The notes beneath the pieces are model-generated. The model made no database searches and had not been told where the DNA came from. It worked only from the letters and a program-made list of their open reading frames with translations. DNA of 64,000 bases, taken from the NCBI GenBank assembly GCA_028868535.1, contig JAGWUH010000001.1, positions 1-64,000 on the forward strand. Reading direction: 5' to 3'. Positions 37,661-46,401 of this stretch are shown piece by piece. The translations under genes and the position numbers were made by a program. The DNA comes from Sphingomonadales bacterium (GTDB taxonomy: Bacteria; Pseudomonadota; Alphaproteobacteria; Sphingomonadales; Sphingomonadaceae). Positions within the stretch are counted from its first letter, which is position 1. Every line of letters begins with the position of its first letter.

Positions 37661-39472
37661 TCAGGCCTCCACCAGCCCGGTCTTGCAGCTCTGCGGCACC
37701 AGCCAGTCGACCTTCTGCATGTCCCATGCGTTGGTCGGGCAGCGCTCCGAGCACAGCCCGCAGTGCAGGCAGAGGTTCTCGTCCTTGACCATGACGCGGC
37801 CGGTCTTGAGGCCGTCCGCGACATAGAGCGGCTGATCGGTGTTCGGCGCGGGCGCCTTGAGGCGGGTGCGCAGGTCAGCCTCGTCGCCGTCTGCGGTAAA
37901 GGTGATGCACTCGGTCGGGCAGATGTCGACGCAGCTGTCGCACTCGATGCAGGCGGGCGCGGTGAACACCGTTGCCATGTCGCAGTTGAGGCAGCGCGCG
38001 GCCTCGTTGCACGCCTTCTCGACGTCGAAGCCGACCTCGAGCTCGAGCTTGATGTCCTTCAGCGCTTCCTTGAGATCGCGCGTGGCCATGGCCTGGCGGT
38101 CTTCCTCGGAAATGTCGTTGTCGTAGGCCCACTCGTGAATGCCCATCTTCTGGGTGACGAGGGTTACCCGCTCTCCGGGGCGATCCGCCACCACGTCCTT
38201 GCCTTGCAGGTAGAGGTCGATCGAGACGGCGGCGGTGTGGCCCTGTGCCACCGCGGTGATGATGTTCTTGGGCCCCAGCGCGGCGTCGCCGCCGAAGAAC
38301 ACGTCGGGCAATTCCGATTGCAGGGTCTGCTCGTTCAGCCGCGGCAGGTCCCACTTGTCGAACGTCAGGCCGATGTCGCGCTCGATCCACGGGAAGGCGT
38401 TTTCCTGGCCGATGGCGATCATCACCTCGTCGCAGGGCACGGTTTCCATGCGGCCGGTAGGCGCCAGGGTGCGTCGGCCCCGCTCGTCGTACTGCACTTC
38501 GACATGCTCGAAGGCGACGCCGGTCAGCTTGCCGGCATCGTGCTCGAACTTCATCGGCACCATGCAATTGCGGATGGTGACGCCTTCGTGGAGCGCCTCG
38601 TCCTTTTCCCAGGGGCTCGCCTTCATCTCCTCGAAGCCCGAGCGGACGATGACGTGGACCTGTTCGGCACCGAGGCGCAGCGACGAGCGGCAGCAGTCCA
38701 TCGCGGTGTTGCCGCCGCCCAGCACGATCACGCGCTTGCCCACCTTGTCGATATGGCCGAAGGCGATGTTCGACAGCCAGTCGATGCCGATGTGGATGTG
38801 CGCGGCGGCTTCCTGGCGGCCGGGCAGGTCCGCCTCGCGCCCACGGGGGGCGCCGGTGCCGACGAAGATCGCGTCCCAGCCTTCGGCGCGCAGGTCCTTG
38901 AGGCTGTCGATCCAGCGATCCTGGACCAGCGTGACCCCCAGTCCTTCGACGTATCCGCATTCCTCGTCGATCACAGCGTCAGGCAGGCGGAACTTGGGAA
39001 TCTGGCTGCGCATCATGCCGCCGGGTTGCTTGAAGCCGTCGAACACCGTGACGTCGTAGCCCGACAGCGCCAGGTCGCGCGCCACCGTCAGCGAAGCCGG
39101 ACCGGCGCCGACGCAAGCGACGCGCTTGCCATTGCGGACGCTCGGCGGCTTGGGCAGGCGCGCGGCGATGTCGCCCTTCAGGTCAGCGGCAACGCGCTTC
39201 ATCCGGCAGATCGCCACCGGCTCCTCGTCGACGCGACCGCGACGGCATGCCGGCTCGCACGGACGGTCGCAGACGCGGCCGAGAATGCCCGGAAACACGT
39301 TGGACCACCAGTTGATCTCGTAGCTGTCGGCGTAGCGGCCGGCAGCGATCAGGCGCAGGTATTCGGGAACCGGCGTATGCGCCGGGCAGGCCCACTGGCA
39401 ATCGACGACTTGGTGAAAATGATCCGGTTGGCCAACCTGCGAACTCTGCGGACGTGTTATCATTATCGACAT
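37661..39472 (-). CDS. FAD/Fe-S electron-transfer oxidoreductase (GltD-like) with C-terminal ferredoxin
   Basis: About 603 residues. The N-terminus is a glutamate-synthase-small-subunit-type Fe-S domain (WACPAHTPVPEY ... CDRPCEPACRRG), then FAD and NAD(P) domains (VGAGPASLTVARDLA, VLGGGNTAMDC, FFGGDAALG) and a C-terminal 2x[4Fe-4S] ferredoxin (CIECDSCVDICP, CLHCGLCSERCP). It probably passes electrons between KorAB and NAD(P). The start is not certain: ATG at 39472 or 39463; neither has a strong ribosome site. Confidence 0.87.
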   Translation of the reverse strand: MSIMITRPQSSQVGQPDHFHQVVDCQWACPAHTPVPEYLRLIAAGRYADSYEINWWSNVFPGILGRVCDRPCEPACRRGRVDEEPVAICRMKRVAADLKGDIAARLPKPPSVRNGKRVACVGAGPASLTVARDLALSGYDVTVFDGFKQPGGMMRSQIPKFRLPDAVIDEECGYVEGLGVTLVQDRWIDSLKDLRAEGWDAIFVGTGAPRGREADLPGRQEAAAHIHIGIDWLSNIAFGHIDKVGKRVIVLGGGNTAMDCCRSSLRLGAEQVHVIVRSGFEEMKASPWEKDEALHEGVTIRNCMVPMKFEHDAGKLTGVAFEHVEVQYDERGRRTLAPTGRMETVPCDEVMIAIGQENAFPWIERDIGLTFDKWDLPRLNEQTLQSELPDVFFGGDAALGPKNIITAVAQGHTAAVSIDLYLQGKDVVADRPGERVTLVTQKMGIHEWAYDNDISEEDRQAMATRDLKEALKDIKLELEVGFDVEKACNEAARCLNCDMATVFTAPACIECDSCVDICPTECITFTADGDEADLRTRLKAPAPNTDQPLYVADGLKTGRVMVKDENLCLHCGLCSERCPTNAWDMQKVDWLVPQSCKTGLVEA

Positions 39473-39520
39473 TCCAGACAAAATTACAGCATTACGGCTT
39501 CACGCCCGCATCCATCTTAT

Positions 39521-39545
39521 GATACCGAAGGTATCCATAAATACC
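39521..39545. promoter_or_regulatory. Overlapping inverted repeats, candidate operator
   Basis: GATACC-GAA-GGTATC (39521-39535) is a perfect palindrome with a 3-base centre; its right arm is reused in GGTAT-CCATAA-ATACC (39530-39545). It lies 50-75 bases upstream of the likely start of the oxoacid reductase operon, a normal place for a repressor site. No regulator gene is adjacent. Confidence 0.45.
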
Positions 39546-39858
39546 GGAACTCTCGCACTTGCAATACGCGGACGGATGTTCGTAATCTTCGAGGAGAAGA
39601 TTGCATAGACTGCGATGATGGATAGTTGTCGATCGTCGACGGTGCAGCCAACAGCAATCCCCTCTTCCCGCGAATCCGCGTGCGACCGTCGGACGATCAA
39701 CACCGTGGAACGCCTTGTCCCGCGCGACGCTCACGACCTCGCACTTTCGGACAATTGCCGGCTTGGGTAAGCCGAACCGCCGCCCTAGTCCAGCCTGACC
39801 GGGCGCGCGCCGCGATCATCGCGGCCGCAAAGACTGACAATGGCCCGAATTGACGCGG

Positions 39859-39880
39859 CCGCCCGCAAGGCGGCGGGCGG
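39859..39880 (-). terminator. Hairpin at the end of the nitrate assimilation operon
   Basis: CCGCCCG (39859-39865) and CGGGCGG (39874-39880) form a 7-bp GC stem 3 bases past the stop of the small zinc-ribbon gene in the leftward transcript. There is no strong U-tract, so termination efficiency is uncertain. Confidence 0.45.
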
Positions 39881-39883
39881 ATA

Positions 39884-40000
39884 CTACAGACGGGCGTTGC
39901 AGCGGGGGCAGTGGTCCGTCGCGGTGGGGCCGGGGCTGGTGTGGCCGCACAGGCGGCAGAGGCGAACGTCCAGCCAGTGGCGCAGCAGGCGGATCAGCAT
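39884..40000 (-). CDS. Small zinc-ribbon protein (38 aa) at end of nitrate operon
   Basis: Not among usual gene calls because of its size. The ATG at 40000 lies inside the end of cobA (7-base overlap), and the frame runs 38 codons to TAG. It encodes a basic N-terminus (MLIRLLRHW) and two Cys pairs, CRLC and CPRC, 13 residues apart with a His after the first and before the second pair (CGH, DHC): a rubredoxin/zinc-ribbon pattern. Overlap with cobA and the hairpin right after its stop support expression. The function is unknown; metal delivery to the reductases or a regulatory zinc knuckle are guesses. Confidence 0.65.
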   Translation of the reverse strand: MLIRLLRHWLDVRLCRLCGHTSPGPTATDHCPRCNARL

Positions 40001-40776
40001 GGCCGCGCCGCCGCCGCCAGGGCCACCGCCCCTGGCGCGGCGGGACGCAGCGCCTCACCGATCAGCAGCAGCGCCGGGCCGTCACCCAGCGCCGCGCGCG
40101 CCGCGAACGGCAACAGGTCTAGCCGGGTTCGCAGGCGCCGCTCATCACGGTGGCTGGCATTCTCGACCAGCGCCACCGGCGTCTCCGGCGGCAGCCCGGC
40201 CGCGATCAGGCGTGCCGATACTTCCCCCGCAGCGGCCTTGCCCATGTAGACCGCCAGCGTCGCGGCCGGATCGGCGAGCGCCTGCCAATCAAGATCGAGC
40301 GTCTCGCCGGCGCGCGCGTGGGCGGTGACGAGAGTCAGCCGCCGGGCGGTGCCGCGCAGGGTGAGCGAAGTGCCGAGGCTGGCCGCCGCGGCGCTCGCGG
40401 CGGTAATCCCGGGGCAGATGCGGACGGCGATGCCGGCGTCGCGGCAGGCCTCCAGTTCTTCGGTGGCGCGGCCGAACACCGCCGGATCGCCACCCTTGAG
40501 ACGGACGACGCGATTCCCCGCCCGCGCGGCGGCAACGATCCGTGCGTCGATCGTCGACTGGCTGTGCGAATGGCGGCCGGCGCGCTTGCCGACATCGACC
40601 CGTTGCGCGCCCGGGGCGGTGAGATCGAGGATGCCGGGTCCGACCAGGGCATCGTGGAAGATCACGTCCGCGGCGGCAATCAGGCGCGCGGCCTTGCGCG
40701 TCAGCAGTTCCGGATCGCCGGGGCCGGCGCCGACCAGCCAGACCGTGCCGGCGGGGAAGTCGTGCAGATCGCTCAT
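39994..40776 (-). CDS. cobA: Uroporphyrinogen-III C-methyltransferase (siroheme synthesis)
   Basis: A 260-residue SUMT. VWLVGAGPGDPELLT at the N-terminus, DALVGPGIL, VRLKGGDPAVFGRATEE and PGITAASAAAA match the family's SAM-binding motifs. It supplies precorrin-2 for the siroheme of NirB. Unlike CysG it has no dehydrogenase/ferrochelatase domain, so those steps are elsewhere. Its ATG overlaps the TGA of the nitrate reductase gene (ATGA). In-frame sequence further upstream is a shadow. Confidence 0.92.
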   Translation of the reverse strand: MSDLHDFPAGTVWLVGAGPGDPELLTRKAARLIAAADVIFHDALVGPGILDLTAPGAQRVDVGKRAGRHSHSQSTIDARIVAAARAGNRVVRLKGGDPAVFGRATEELEACRDAGIAVRICPGITAASAAAASLGTSLTLRGTARRLTLVTAHARAGETLDLDWQALADPAATLAVYMGKAAAGEVSARLIAAGLPPETPVALVENASHRDERRLRTRLDLLPFAARAALGDGPALLLIGEALRPAAPGAVALAAAARPC

Positions 40777-43340
40777 TGGGCTACCTCCGGTTGGGTGACA
40801 GGGCGTTCGGCATCGAGATGCGTGGCCAGCAGGCGGGCGATCGCCGGGCGGCAGGAGCCGCAGTTGCTGCCGGCGCGCGTGGCGGCGCCGATCCGCGCGA
40901 CGGTCCCGGCTCCGGCCTGCACCGCATCGGCAATCTCGGCGGCGTGGACGCCGTTGCACAGGCAGACCAGCGGTCCACGATCGGGCGCGGGCGTGCTGGC
41001 GCGCGCGGCGAGCCATTCGCCGGCCGACGCATCGCCTTCGCCGAGCTGGGCGGCAATCCACGCGCGCGGCGGCAGGATGCCCGAGCGGGTGAGGAACATT
41101 GCGGCCAGCAGCATCCCGTCGGGACCGCGCACGGCGATCCTGCGCATCCCGCGCGCGGGATCCCCGGCCTCGAGGCGATCGCCGGCCGGCAACAGGCTCT
41201 CGACGGGCACCTCGCCGTCGCCGGCCAGTTCGTAAAGCCAGCCGCCGGCGACGCGCGCGCGGCACCACCACGCGAGCGCGGCGAGCGGCTGCGGCGCCGT
41301 GGCGCGAGCGGTCACCAGGAACGCCCGCCACTGCGGTCGCACCGGCACGACGCGGGCGGGCGTGCGCTTGAACGCGGGCTGCCCGGAAACGGGATCGACC
41401 TGTCCCCCGGCAAGGCGATTGGCGCGGGCGCCGCCGGCCATCGCGTCGGACCAGTGCATCGGCACGAACAGCTCGCCGGGCCGCTGGTCGCTGCTGACCG
41501 CAACCCGGAATACCGCCTCGCCCGAGGCCGTTGCGATGCGCGCGAGGCCGCCTTCTTCGAGCCCGGTGCGCGCGGCGTCTGCGGGGTGGATTTCAAGCAA
41601 CGGCTCGGGCCGGTGGCGCGACAGCGTTGGCGAGAGGCCCGTCCGCGTCATCGTGTGCCACTGGTCGCGGTAGCGGCCGGTGTTCAGCGTGAGCGGATAG
41701 GCAGGATCGGCGGTCGTCGTCATCGGCGTGACCGGGACGAGACGGGTGGCCCGCCCGGCCAGCGGATGGCGGCCACCCCACTGGAAGGGGACAAGCGCAT
41801 CGTACGCGTCATCGCCGAGGCCGGCCTTGTCCGTCAGGTCGAGCAGCTTGCCGTGGCGGCGGGCCAGCGCGGTCATCGCCGCATATTCGCGCCAGATCGC
41901 GGCGGCGCTGTCGTGCGCGAAGGCTTCGTCCCAGCCGAGCCGGGTGGCCACCTGGTTGATGATCCACCAATCGGGGCGCGCTTCGCCGGGGGCAGGAAAC
42001 AATGGCCGCTGGCGGCTGATCCGGCGTTCGGAGTTGGTGACGGTGCCGTCCTTCTCGCCCCAGGCCAGCGCCGGCAGGCGGACGTGGGCGAAGCGCGCGG
42101 TATCGGTATCGGCGATGACGTCGGACACGACCACCGTCTCGCAGCGGGCCAACGCTTCGCGGACGAAACCGGAATCGGGGAGCGAAACCGCGGGGTTGGT
42201 GGCCATGACCCAGAGGAAACGGATCTGGCCCGTGTGGATCGCGCGGAACATATCGACCGCCTTCAGCCCGGGGCCGGTGCAGAGGCGATCGGTGTTCCAG
42301 AAGGCGGCGACGTCGGCGCGCTCGGCGTCCGAGAAGCCGAGGTGACAGGCGAGCGTGTTGGCGAGGCCGCCGACCTCGCGGCCGCCCATCGCGTTGGGCT
42401 GGCCGGTGATCGAGAAGGGGCCGGCGCCCGGCGTGCCGATGCGGCCGGTGGCGACGTGGAGATTGATGATGGCGTTGCCCTTGTCGGTGCCGCAGGCCGA
42501 CTGGTTGGCGCCCATGCTGAACACCGTCACCATGCGCGGATGCGCGGCGACGAGATCGGCGAAACGTGCGAACAGAGCCCCATCGATGCCGGGATTGCGT
42601 GCCAGCTCGGCGCGGAAGTCCGCTGGCAGATCGGCGAGGCCGCGTGCGTCCATCTCCGCCAGCAGCGCGCAGAACAGCGCGACGTCGCCGTCCGGGGTGA
42701 CGGGAACGTGGAGATCGGCCAGTGCGGCGGTTTCTGTCCGGCGCGGATCGACGACGACGATCTTCGTGCCGCGCGCCGCGCGTGCCGCCTCGATCCGCTG
42801 CCAGACCACCGGGTGGCACCAGGCGGTGTTCGAGCCGACCAGCACGACGAGGTCGGCCTCGTCGAGGTCGGCATAGGAGCAGGGCACGACGTCCTCGCCG
42901 AACGCGCGGTTGTGCGCGGCGACCGCGCTCGCCATGCACAGGCGCGAATTGGTGTCGATGTTGGCGCTGCCGATAAAGCCTTTCATCAGCTTGTTGGCGA
43001 CGTAGTAGTCCTCGGTCAGCAGCTGCCCGGAGACGTAGAAAGCGACACTGTCCGGGCCATGGCGGGCGATCGTCTCGCGCAGGCGGTGGGCGACAAGGTC
43101 CAGCGCCTCGTCCCAGGCGGCGGGGCGGTCGCCGATCATCGGCTGGAGCAGGCGCCCTTCCAGGCCGACGGTTTCGGCGAGATGCGTGCCTTTCGAGCAG
43201 AGCCGGCCATGGTTGGCGGGGTGATCCCCGTCTCCCTGGATCCTGACCGCCCGCACTCCCGCGATTGCCGGATCGGCCACCTCGGCGGCGATGCCGCAGC
43301 CGACGCCGCAGTAGGCGCAGGTGGTGCGGACGGTGCGCAC
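40773..43340 (-). CDS. nasA: Assimilatory nitrate reductase, molybdopterin catalytic subunit
   Basis: An 855-residue cytosolic (no Tat signal) bis-MGD enzyme. The N-terminal [4Fe-4S] motif CAYCGVGCG with a later LCSKG, the Mo-ligand Cys in DTNSRLCMASAV, GANQSACGTDKGNAI and GTVTNSERRISRQRP are typical. A C-terminal BFD-like [2Fe-2S] domain (LVCLCNGV ... NCGSCRPAI) is fused, as in many NasA proteins that take electrons from a partner. The start is GTG, placed directly after the NirD stop. No separate NAD(P)H-dependent NasB gene is seen. Confidence 0.94.
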   Translation of the reverse strand: MRTVRTTCAYCGVGCGIAAEVADPAIAGVRAVRIQGDGDHPANHGRLCSKGTHLAETVGLEGRLLQPMIGDRPAAWDEALDLVAHRLRETIARHGPDSVAFYVSGQLLTEDYYVANKLMKGFIGSANIDTNSRLCMASAVAAHNRAFGEDVVPCSYADLDEADLVVLVGSNTAWCHPVVWQRIEAARAARGTKIVVVDPRRTETAALADLHVPVTPDGDVALFCALLAEMDARGLADLPADFRAELARNPGIDGALFARFADLVAAHPRMVTVFSMGANQSACGTDKGNAIINLHVATGRIGTPGAGPFSITGQPNAMGGREVGGLANTLACHLGFSDAERADVAAFWNTDRLCTGPGLKAVDMFRAIHTGQIRFLWVMATNPAVSLPDSGFVREALARCETVVVSDVIADTDTARFAHVRLPALAWGEKDGTVTNSERRISRQRPLFPAPGEARPDWWIINQVATRLGWDEAFAHDSAAAIWREYAAMTALARRHGKLLDLTDKAGLGDDAYDALVPFQWGGRHPLAGRATRLVPVTPMTTTADPAYPLTLNTGRYRDQWHTMTRTGLSPTLSRHRPEPLLEIHPADAARTGLEEGGLARIATASGEAVFRVAVSSDQRPGELFVPMHWSDAMAGGARANRLAGGQVDPVSGQPAFKRTPARVVPVRPQWRAFLVTARATAPQPLAALAWWCRARVAGGWLYELAGDGEVPVESLLPAGDRLEAGDPARGMRRIAVRGPDGMLLAAMFLTRSGILPPRAWIAAQLGEGDASAGEWLAARASTPAPDRGPLVCLCNGVHAAEIADAVQAGAGTVARIGAATRAGSNCGSCRPAIARLLATHLDAERPVTQPEVAQ

Positions 43341-43682
43341 TCAGGCCGCCTTGTGCGGGATCACCGCTTCGCGCAGCAGGTAGATGCGTCCGGCGTCGAC
43401 CCGCAGCGGAACCACCGGCACGCAGCCCTTGTCGTCGCCCTGCGCCTCGCCGCTGCGCAGCGAGATCTGCCAGTTGTGCAGCGGGCAGGTGACCACCGAG
43501 CCGTGGACGATTCCCTGGCTGAGCGGCCCGCGCTTGTGCGGGCAGCGGTTGACCAGCGCGTGGAACGTGTGATCGAGCGTGTGGAAGATCGCGATCTCCT
43601 CACCCCCCTGCACCGCCAGGGTGCGCGCGGTGCCGGGGGCGATCTGGTCCACCGGGCCGATATCGAGCCAGTCTCCGATCAT
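43341..43682 (-). CDS. nirD: Nitrite reductase small subunit (Rieske-type)
   Basis: A 113-residue NirD with a full Rieske pair: CPHKRGPLSQG and CPLHNW, about 17 residues apart, so this copy should bind a [2Fe-2S] cluster, which some NirD proteins lack. Its ATG overlaps the NirB TGA (ATGA) and its TGA abuts the GTG of nasA. Confidence 0.93.
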   Translation of the reverse strand: MIGDWLDIGPVDQIAPGTARTLAVQGGEEIAIFHTLDHTFHALVNRCPHKRGPLSQGIVHGSVVTCPLHNWQISLRSGEAQGDDKGCVPVVPLRVDAGRIYLLREAVIPHKAA

Positions 43683-46183
43683 TGCGCGAACTCCTTGTTG
43701 GCGACTTGCAGGGGACGGACTTCGGCGATGTGCTGGTGAAGGTCGGCGTGCTCGCCGGCGACGCGCTTCGCCCAGGGGTCGTCCTGCATGAACAGTTGCG
43801 AAAAGCGGAACCTAGCCGCCAGTGCCCGCACCGCCTCGGGTTCGTCCAGCGCCACCTTGACGTGGTCCAGCCCGACCCGCTCGATCCACGGCGCGGTGCG
43901 TTCGAGGTAGTGCGCCTGCTCACGATAGAGCTGGATGAAGGCGGCGCACATCTCCAGCGCCTCCTCCTCGGTGCCGACCTTGCACAGCAGGTCGGTGGCG
44001 CGGACCTTGATGCCACCGTTGCCGCCGACGTGGAGCTCATAGCCCGAATCGACGCAGACCACGCCAAAGTCCTTGATCGTCGCCTCGGCGCAATTGCGCG
44101 GGCAGCCGGAAACCGCGATCTTGAACTTGTGCGGCATCCAGCTGCCCCAGCTCATCCGCTCGATGGCAATGCCGAGCCCGGTCGAATCCTGCGTGCCGAA
44201 GCGGCACCATTCGGAGCCGACGCAGGTCTTCACCGTGCGCAGCGACTTGCCGTAGGCATGGCCGGAAACCATCCCGGCGGCGTTGAGGTCGCCCCAGATC
44301 GCCGGCAGGTCCTGCTTGTGGATGCCGAACAGGTCGATGCGCTGCCCGCCCGTGACCTTGACCATGCGGGCGCCGTACTTGTCTGCCGCATCGGCGATCG
44401 CGCGCAGCTCGTCCGGGGTGGTCACCCCGCCCCACATGCGCGGCACCACCGAGTAGGTGCCGTCTTTCTGGATATTGGCGTGGAGGCGTTCATTGACGAA
44501 GCGGCTGCGCTGGTCGTCGACATATTCGCCCGGCCAGGCGCAGAGCAGGTAGTAGTTGAGCGCGGGCCGGCATGAGGCGCAGCCGTCCGGCGTCGACCAG
44601 TGCAGTTCCTGCATGATCTGCGGGATCGCCTTGAGCTGCCTTTCGAGGATCAGCCGGCGGACATCGTCATGCGTGAAGCTGGTGCACTTGCACAGCGTCC
44701 TCGGGCCGGAGGCGACCCCGTCGCCGAGCGTCAGCGCCAGCAGGCTCTCGACCAGCCCGGTGCAGGAGCCGCAACTGGCCGAGGCCTTGCACTGGGAGCG
44801 CACCGCATCGAGGCTGCATGCCCCGGCCTTGATCGTGGCGACGACCTTGCCCTTGGAAACGCCGTTGCAGCCGCAGACTTCCGCTTCGTCGGAAAGGGCG
44901 GCAACGGCGGCGCTAGGGTCCGCGAGGGCGCCGCCCTGCGCGAATGCCTGGCCGAAGATCAGCGCCTCGCGGATCGGGCCGATGTCCTCGCCCTTGCGCA
45001 GCAGGTCGAAGTACCAGTTGCCGTCGGCGGTATCACCATAGAGGACAGCCCCGACCAGACGGTTGTCGCGGACGACGACGCGCTTGTAGAGGCCGCGCGC
45101 GGCATCGCGCATGACGATGTCCTCGGTGCCCTCGCCCCCTGAGAAATCTCCGGCTGAAAACAGATCGATACCGGAAACCTTAAGTTTGGTTGAGGTTACC
45201 GATCCGGCATAGCCCGACGGCGTGCCGGTCGCTGCGTCGGCCAGGCTACGGCACATGTCCCACAGCGGCGCGACGAGGCCGTAGCAGGCGCCGCGATGCT
45301 GGACGCATTCACCGACCGCGAGAATGGCGGGATCGCTGGTGACCATGTCGTCGTCGACGAGTATGCCGCGTTCGACGTCGAGCCCGGCGCGGCGGGCCAG
45401 CGCGGTGGCGGGCCGGATGCCGACCGCCATGACGACGATGTCGGCGGCGATCTCGCGCCCGTCCTTGAGCCGCACCGCCGCGACATGTCCGTCGCAGCCG
45501 AGGATTTCCTGCGTATCGGCGCCGGTCAGGATGGTCTGCCCGCGTGCTTCCAGCTCGGACTTCAGCAGGTAGCCGGCCGCTTCATCGAGCTGTCGTTCCA
45601 TCAGCGTCGGCATCAGGTGGATCACGGTGACGTTCATGCCGCGCAAGGACAGTCCATGCGCGGCCTCGAGGCCGAGCAAGCCGCCGCCGATGACGACGGC
45701 GTTGCCGCCCTGCCCCGCCGCCGCCAGCATCTTTTCGACGTCGTCGAGATCGCGGAAAGTGACGACGCCGGCCAGGTCGGCACCCGGCACCGGGATGATG
45801 AAGGGATCGGAGCCAGTGGCGATCAGCAGGCGATCGTACGGTTCCACCCGCCCCGACCTGGCGATCACCGTCTGGGTGGCGCGGTCGATGCTTTCGACCG
45901 GATCGCCGGCGACCAGGGTTATGGCGTTGTCGGCATACCAGGCCTCGTCGTTGATGACGATGTCGGCGAAGCTCTTTTCGCCGGCGAGGACCGGCGAGAG
46001 CATGATGCGGTTGTAATTGACGCGCGGTTCGGCGCCGAAGATCGTGATCGCGTAGCGCGCAGGATCGCGCGCGAGGATTTCCTCCACCGCGCGGCAGCCG
46101 GCCATGCCGTTGCCGATGACGACGAGGCGTTCGCGCGTCGCCAGGTCTTCGGTCCGGGCGTCGAGGGTAATCGGTGCGTTCAC
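43679..46183 (-). CDS. nirB: NAD(P)H-dependent nitrite reductase, large subunit
   Basis: An 834-residue siroheme protein. FAD motif VVIGNGMAGCRAVEE, NAD motif VVIGGGLLGLEAAHG, BFD-like [2Fe-2S] domains (CGCNGVSKG ... CGSCTG and a second CKC ... CASC), then the siroheme/[4Fe-4S] site with CVGSEWCRFG and SGCPRNCAEA. It reduces nitrite to ammonium. The start is taken as GTG at 46183, since CGGAG lies nine bases upstream; an ATG-led extension to 46321 would run through the leader terminator and is rejected. First gene behind the ANTAR-controlled leader. Confidence 0.94.
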   Translation of the reverse strand: MNAPITLDARTEDLATRERLVVIGNGMAGCRAVEEILARDPARYAITIFGAEPRVNYNRIMLSPVLAGEKSFADIVINDEAWYADNAITLVAGDPVESIDRATQTVIARSGRVEPYDRLLIATGSDPFIIPVPGADLAGVVTFRDLDDVEKMLAAAGQGGNAVVIGGGLLGLEAAHGLSLRGMNVTVIHLMPTLMERQLDEAAGYLLKSELEARGQTILTGADTQEILGCDGHVAAVRLKDGREIAADIVVMAVGIRPATALARRAGLDVERGILVDDDMVTSDPAILAVGECVQHRGACYGLVAPLWDMCRSLADAATGTPSGYAGSVTSTKLKVSGIDLFSAGDFSGGEGTEDIVMRDAARGLYKRVVVRDNRLVGAVLYGDTADGNWYFDLLRKGEDIGPIREALIFGQAFAQGGALADPSAAVAALSDEAEVCGCNGVSKGKVVATIKAGACSLDAVRSQCKASASCGSCTGLVESLLALTLGDGVASGPRTLCKCTSFTHDDVRRLILERQLKAIPQIMQELHWSTPDGCASCRPALNYYLLCAWPGEYVDDQRSRFVNERLHANIQKDGTYSVVPRMWGGVTTPDELRAIADAADKYGARMVKVTGGQRIDLFGIHKQDLPAIWGDLNAAGMVSGHAYGKSLRTVKTCVGSEWCRFGTQDSTGLGIAIERMSWGSWMPHKFKIAVSGCPRNCAEATIKDFGVVCVDSGYELHVGGNGGIKVRATDLLCKVGTEEEALEMCAAFIQLYREQAHYLERTAPWIERVGLDHVKVALDEPEAVRALAARFRFSQLFMQDDPWAKRVAGEHADLHQHIAEVRPLQVANKEFAQ

Positions 46184-46211
46184 CGGGTTAACTCCGTATC
46201 GCGCGCATACG

Positions 46212-46257
46212 AAAAAGCCGCCCGAGCCGATCCCTGGAGGGGGATGGATGGGGCGGC
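46212..46257 (-). terminator. Attenuator terminator in the nirB leader
   Basis: On the minus strand GCCGCCC (46257-46251) pairs with GGGCGGC (46223-46217), followed by five U (46216-46212). The first five bases that are needed for the NasT-bound hairpin P2 (46253-46257) are in the 5' arm, so the two folds exclude each other. Confidence 0.85.
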
Positions 46258-46319
46258 GACGTTGCCACGCATGTTGATGGGCGATGCCGGACGTGGGGAC
46301 CGCCCGTCCTTGGGCGATC
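46253..46319 (-). promoter_or_regulatory. ANTAR (NasT) target in the nirB leader: hairpins P1 and P2
   Basis: P1 (46298-46319): GATCGCCC and GGGCGGTC form an 8-bp stem with one G-U pair around the hexaloop AAGGAC. P2 (46253-46268): GTGGC and GCCGC around the hexaloop AACGTC. Both loops have A at position 1 and G at position 4, the known ANTAR recognition rule. NasT bound to P1-P2 should prevent the terminator and let nirB-nirD-nasA-cobA be transcribed when nitrate releases it from NasS. Confidence 0.85.
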
Positions 46320-46336
46320 ATCCGGCTTCGAAGAGG

Positions 46337-46366
46337 ATGCTAAGCGATTCGGGCGGCCACTGGCAA
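46337..46366 (-). promoter_or_regulatory. Promoter of the nirB operon
   Basis: On the minus strand TTGCCA (46366-46361), 18 bases, TAGCAT (46342-46337). Transcription would start near 46330, about ten bases before the P1 hairpin. The 15-base element TGCTGCACTGCAAAA (46387-46373) lies just upstream and is repeated at the second leader. Confidence 0.6.
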
Positions 46367-46401
46367 GCGGTATTTTGCAGTGCAGCAAGCCGCCCGTCGC
46401 A

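Larger units (their letters stand above)
39473..39883. other. Intergenic region upstream of the oxoacid reductase operon
   Basis: About 410 bp without a credible gene on either strand. It holds the overlapping inverted repeats at 39521-39545 (listed separately) upstream of the leftward oxoacid reductase operon and, at its right end, the hairpin after the nitrate operon (39859-39880). Confidence 0.55.

Noticed and set aside
40776..43739. Plus-strand open frame of 987 codons opposite nasA
   Set aside because: Antisense shadow; the minus strand has all nitrate reductase and NirD motifs.
46184..46321. Longer NirB start from the ATG at 46321
   Set aside because: It would translate the ANTAR hairpins and terminator; GTG at 46183 has a ribosome site and gives a normal length.
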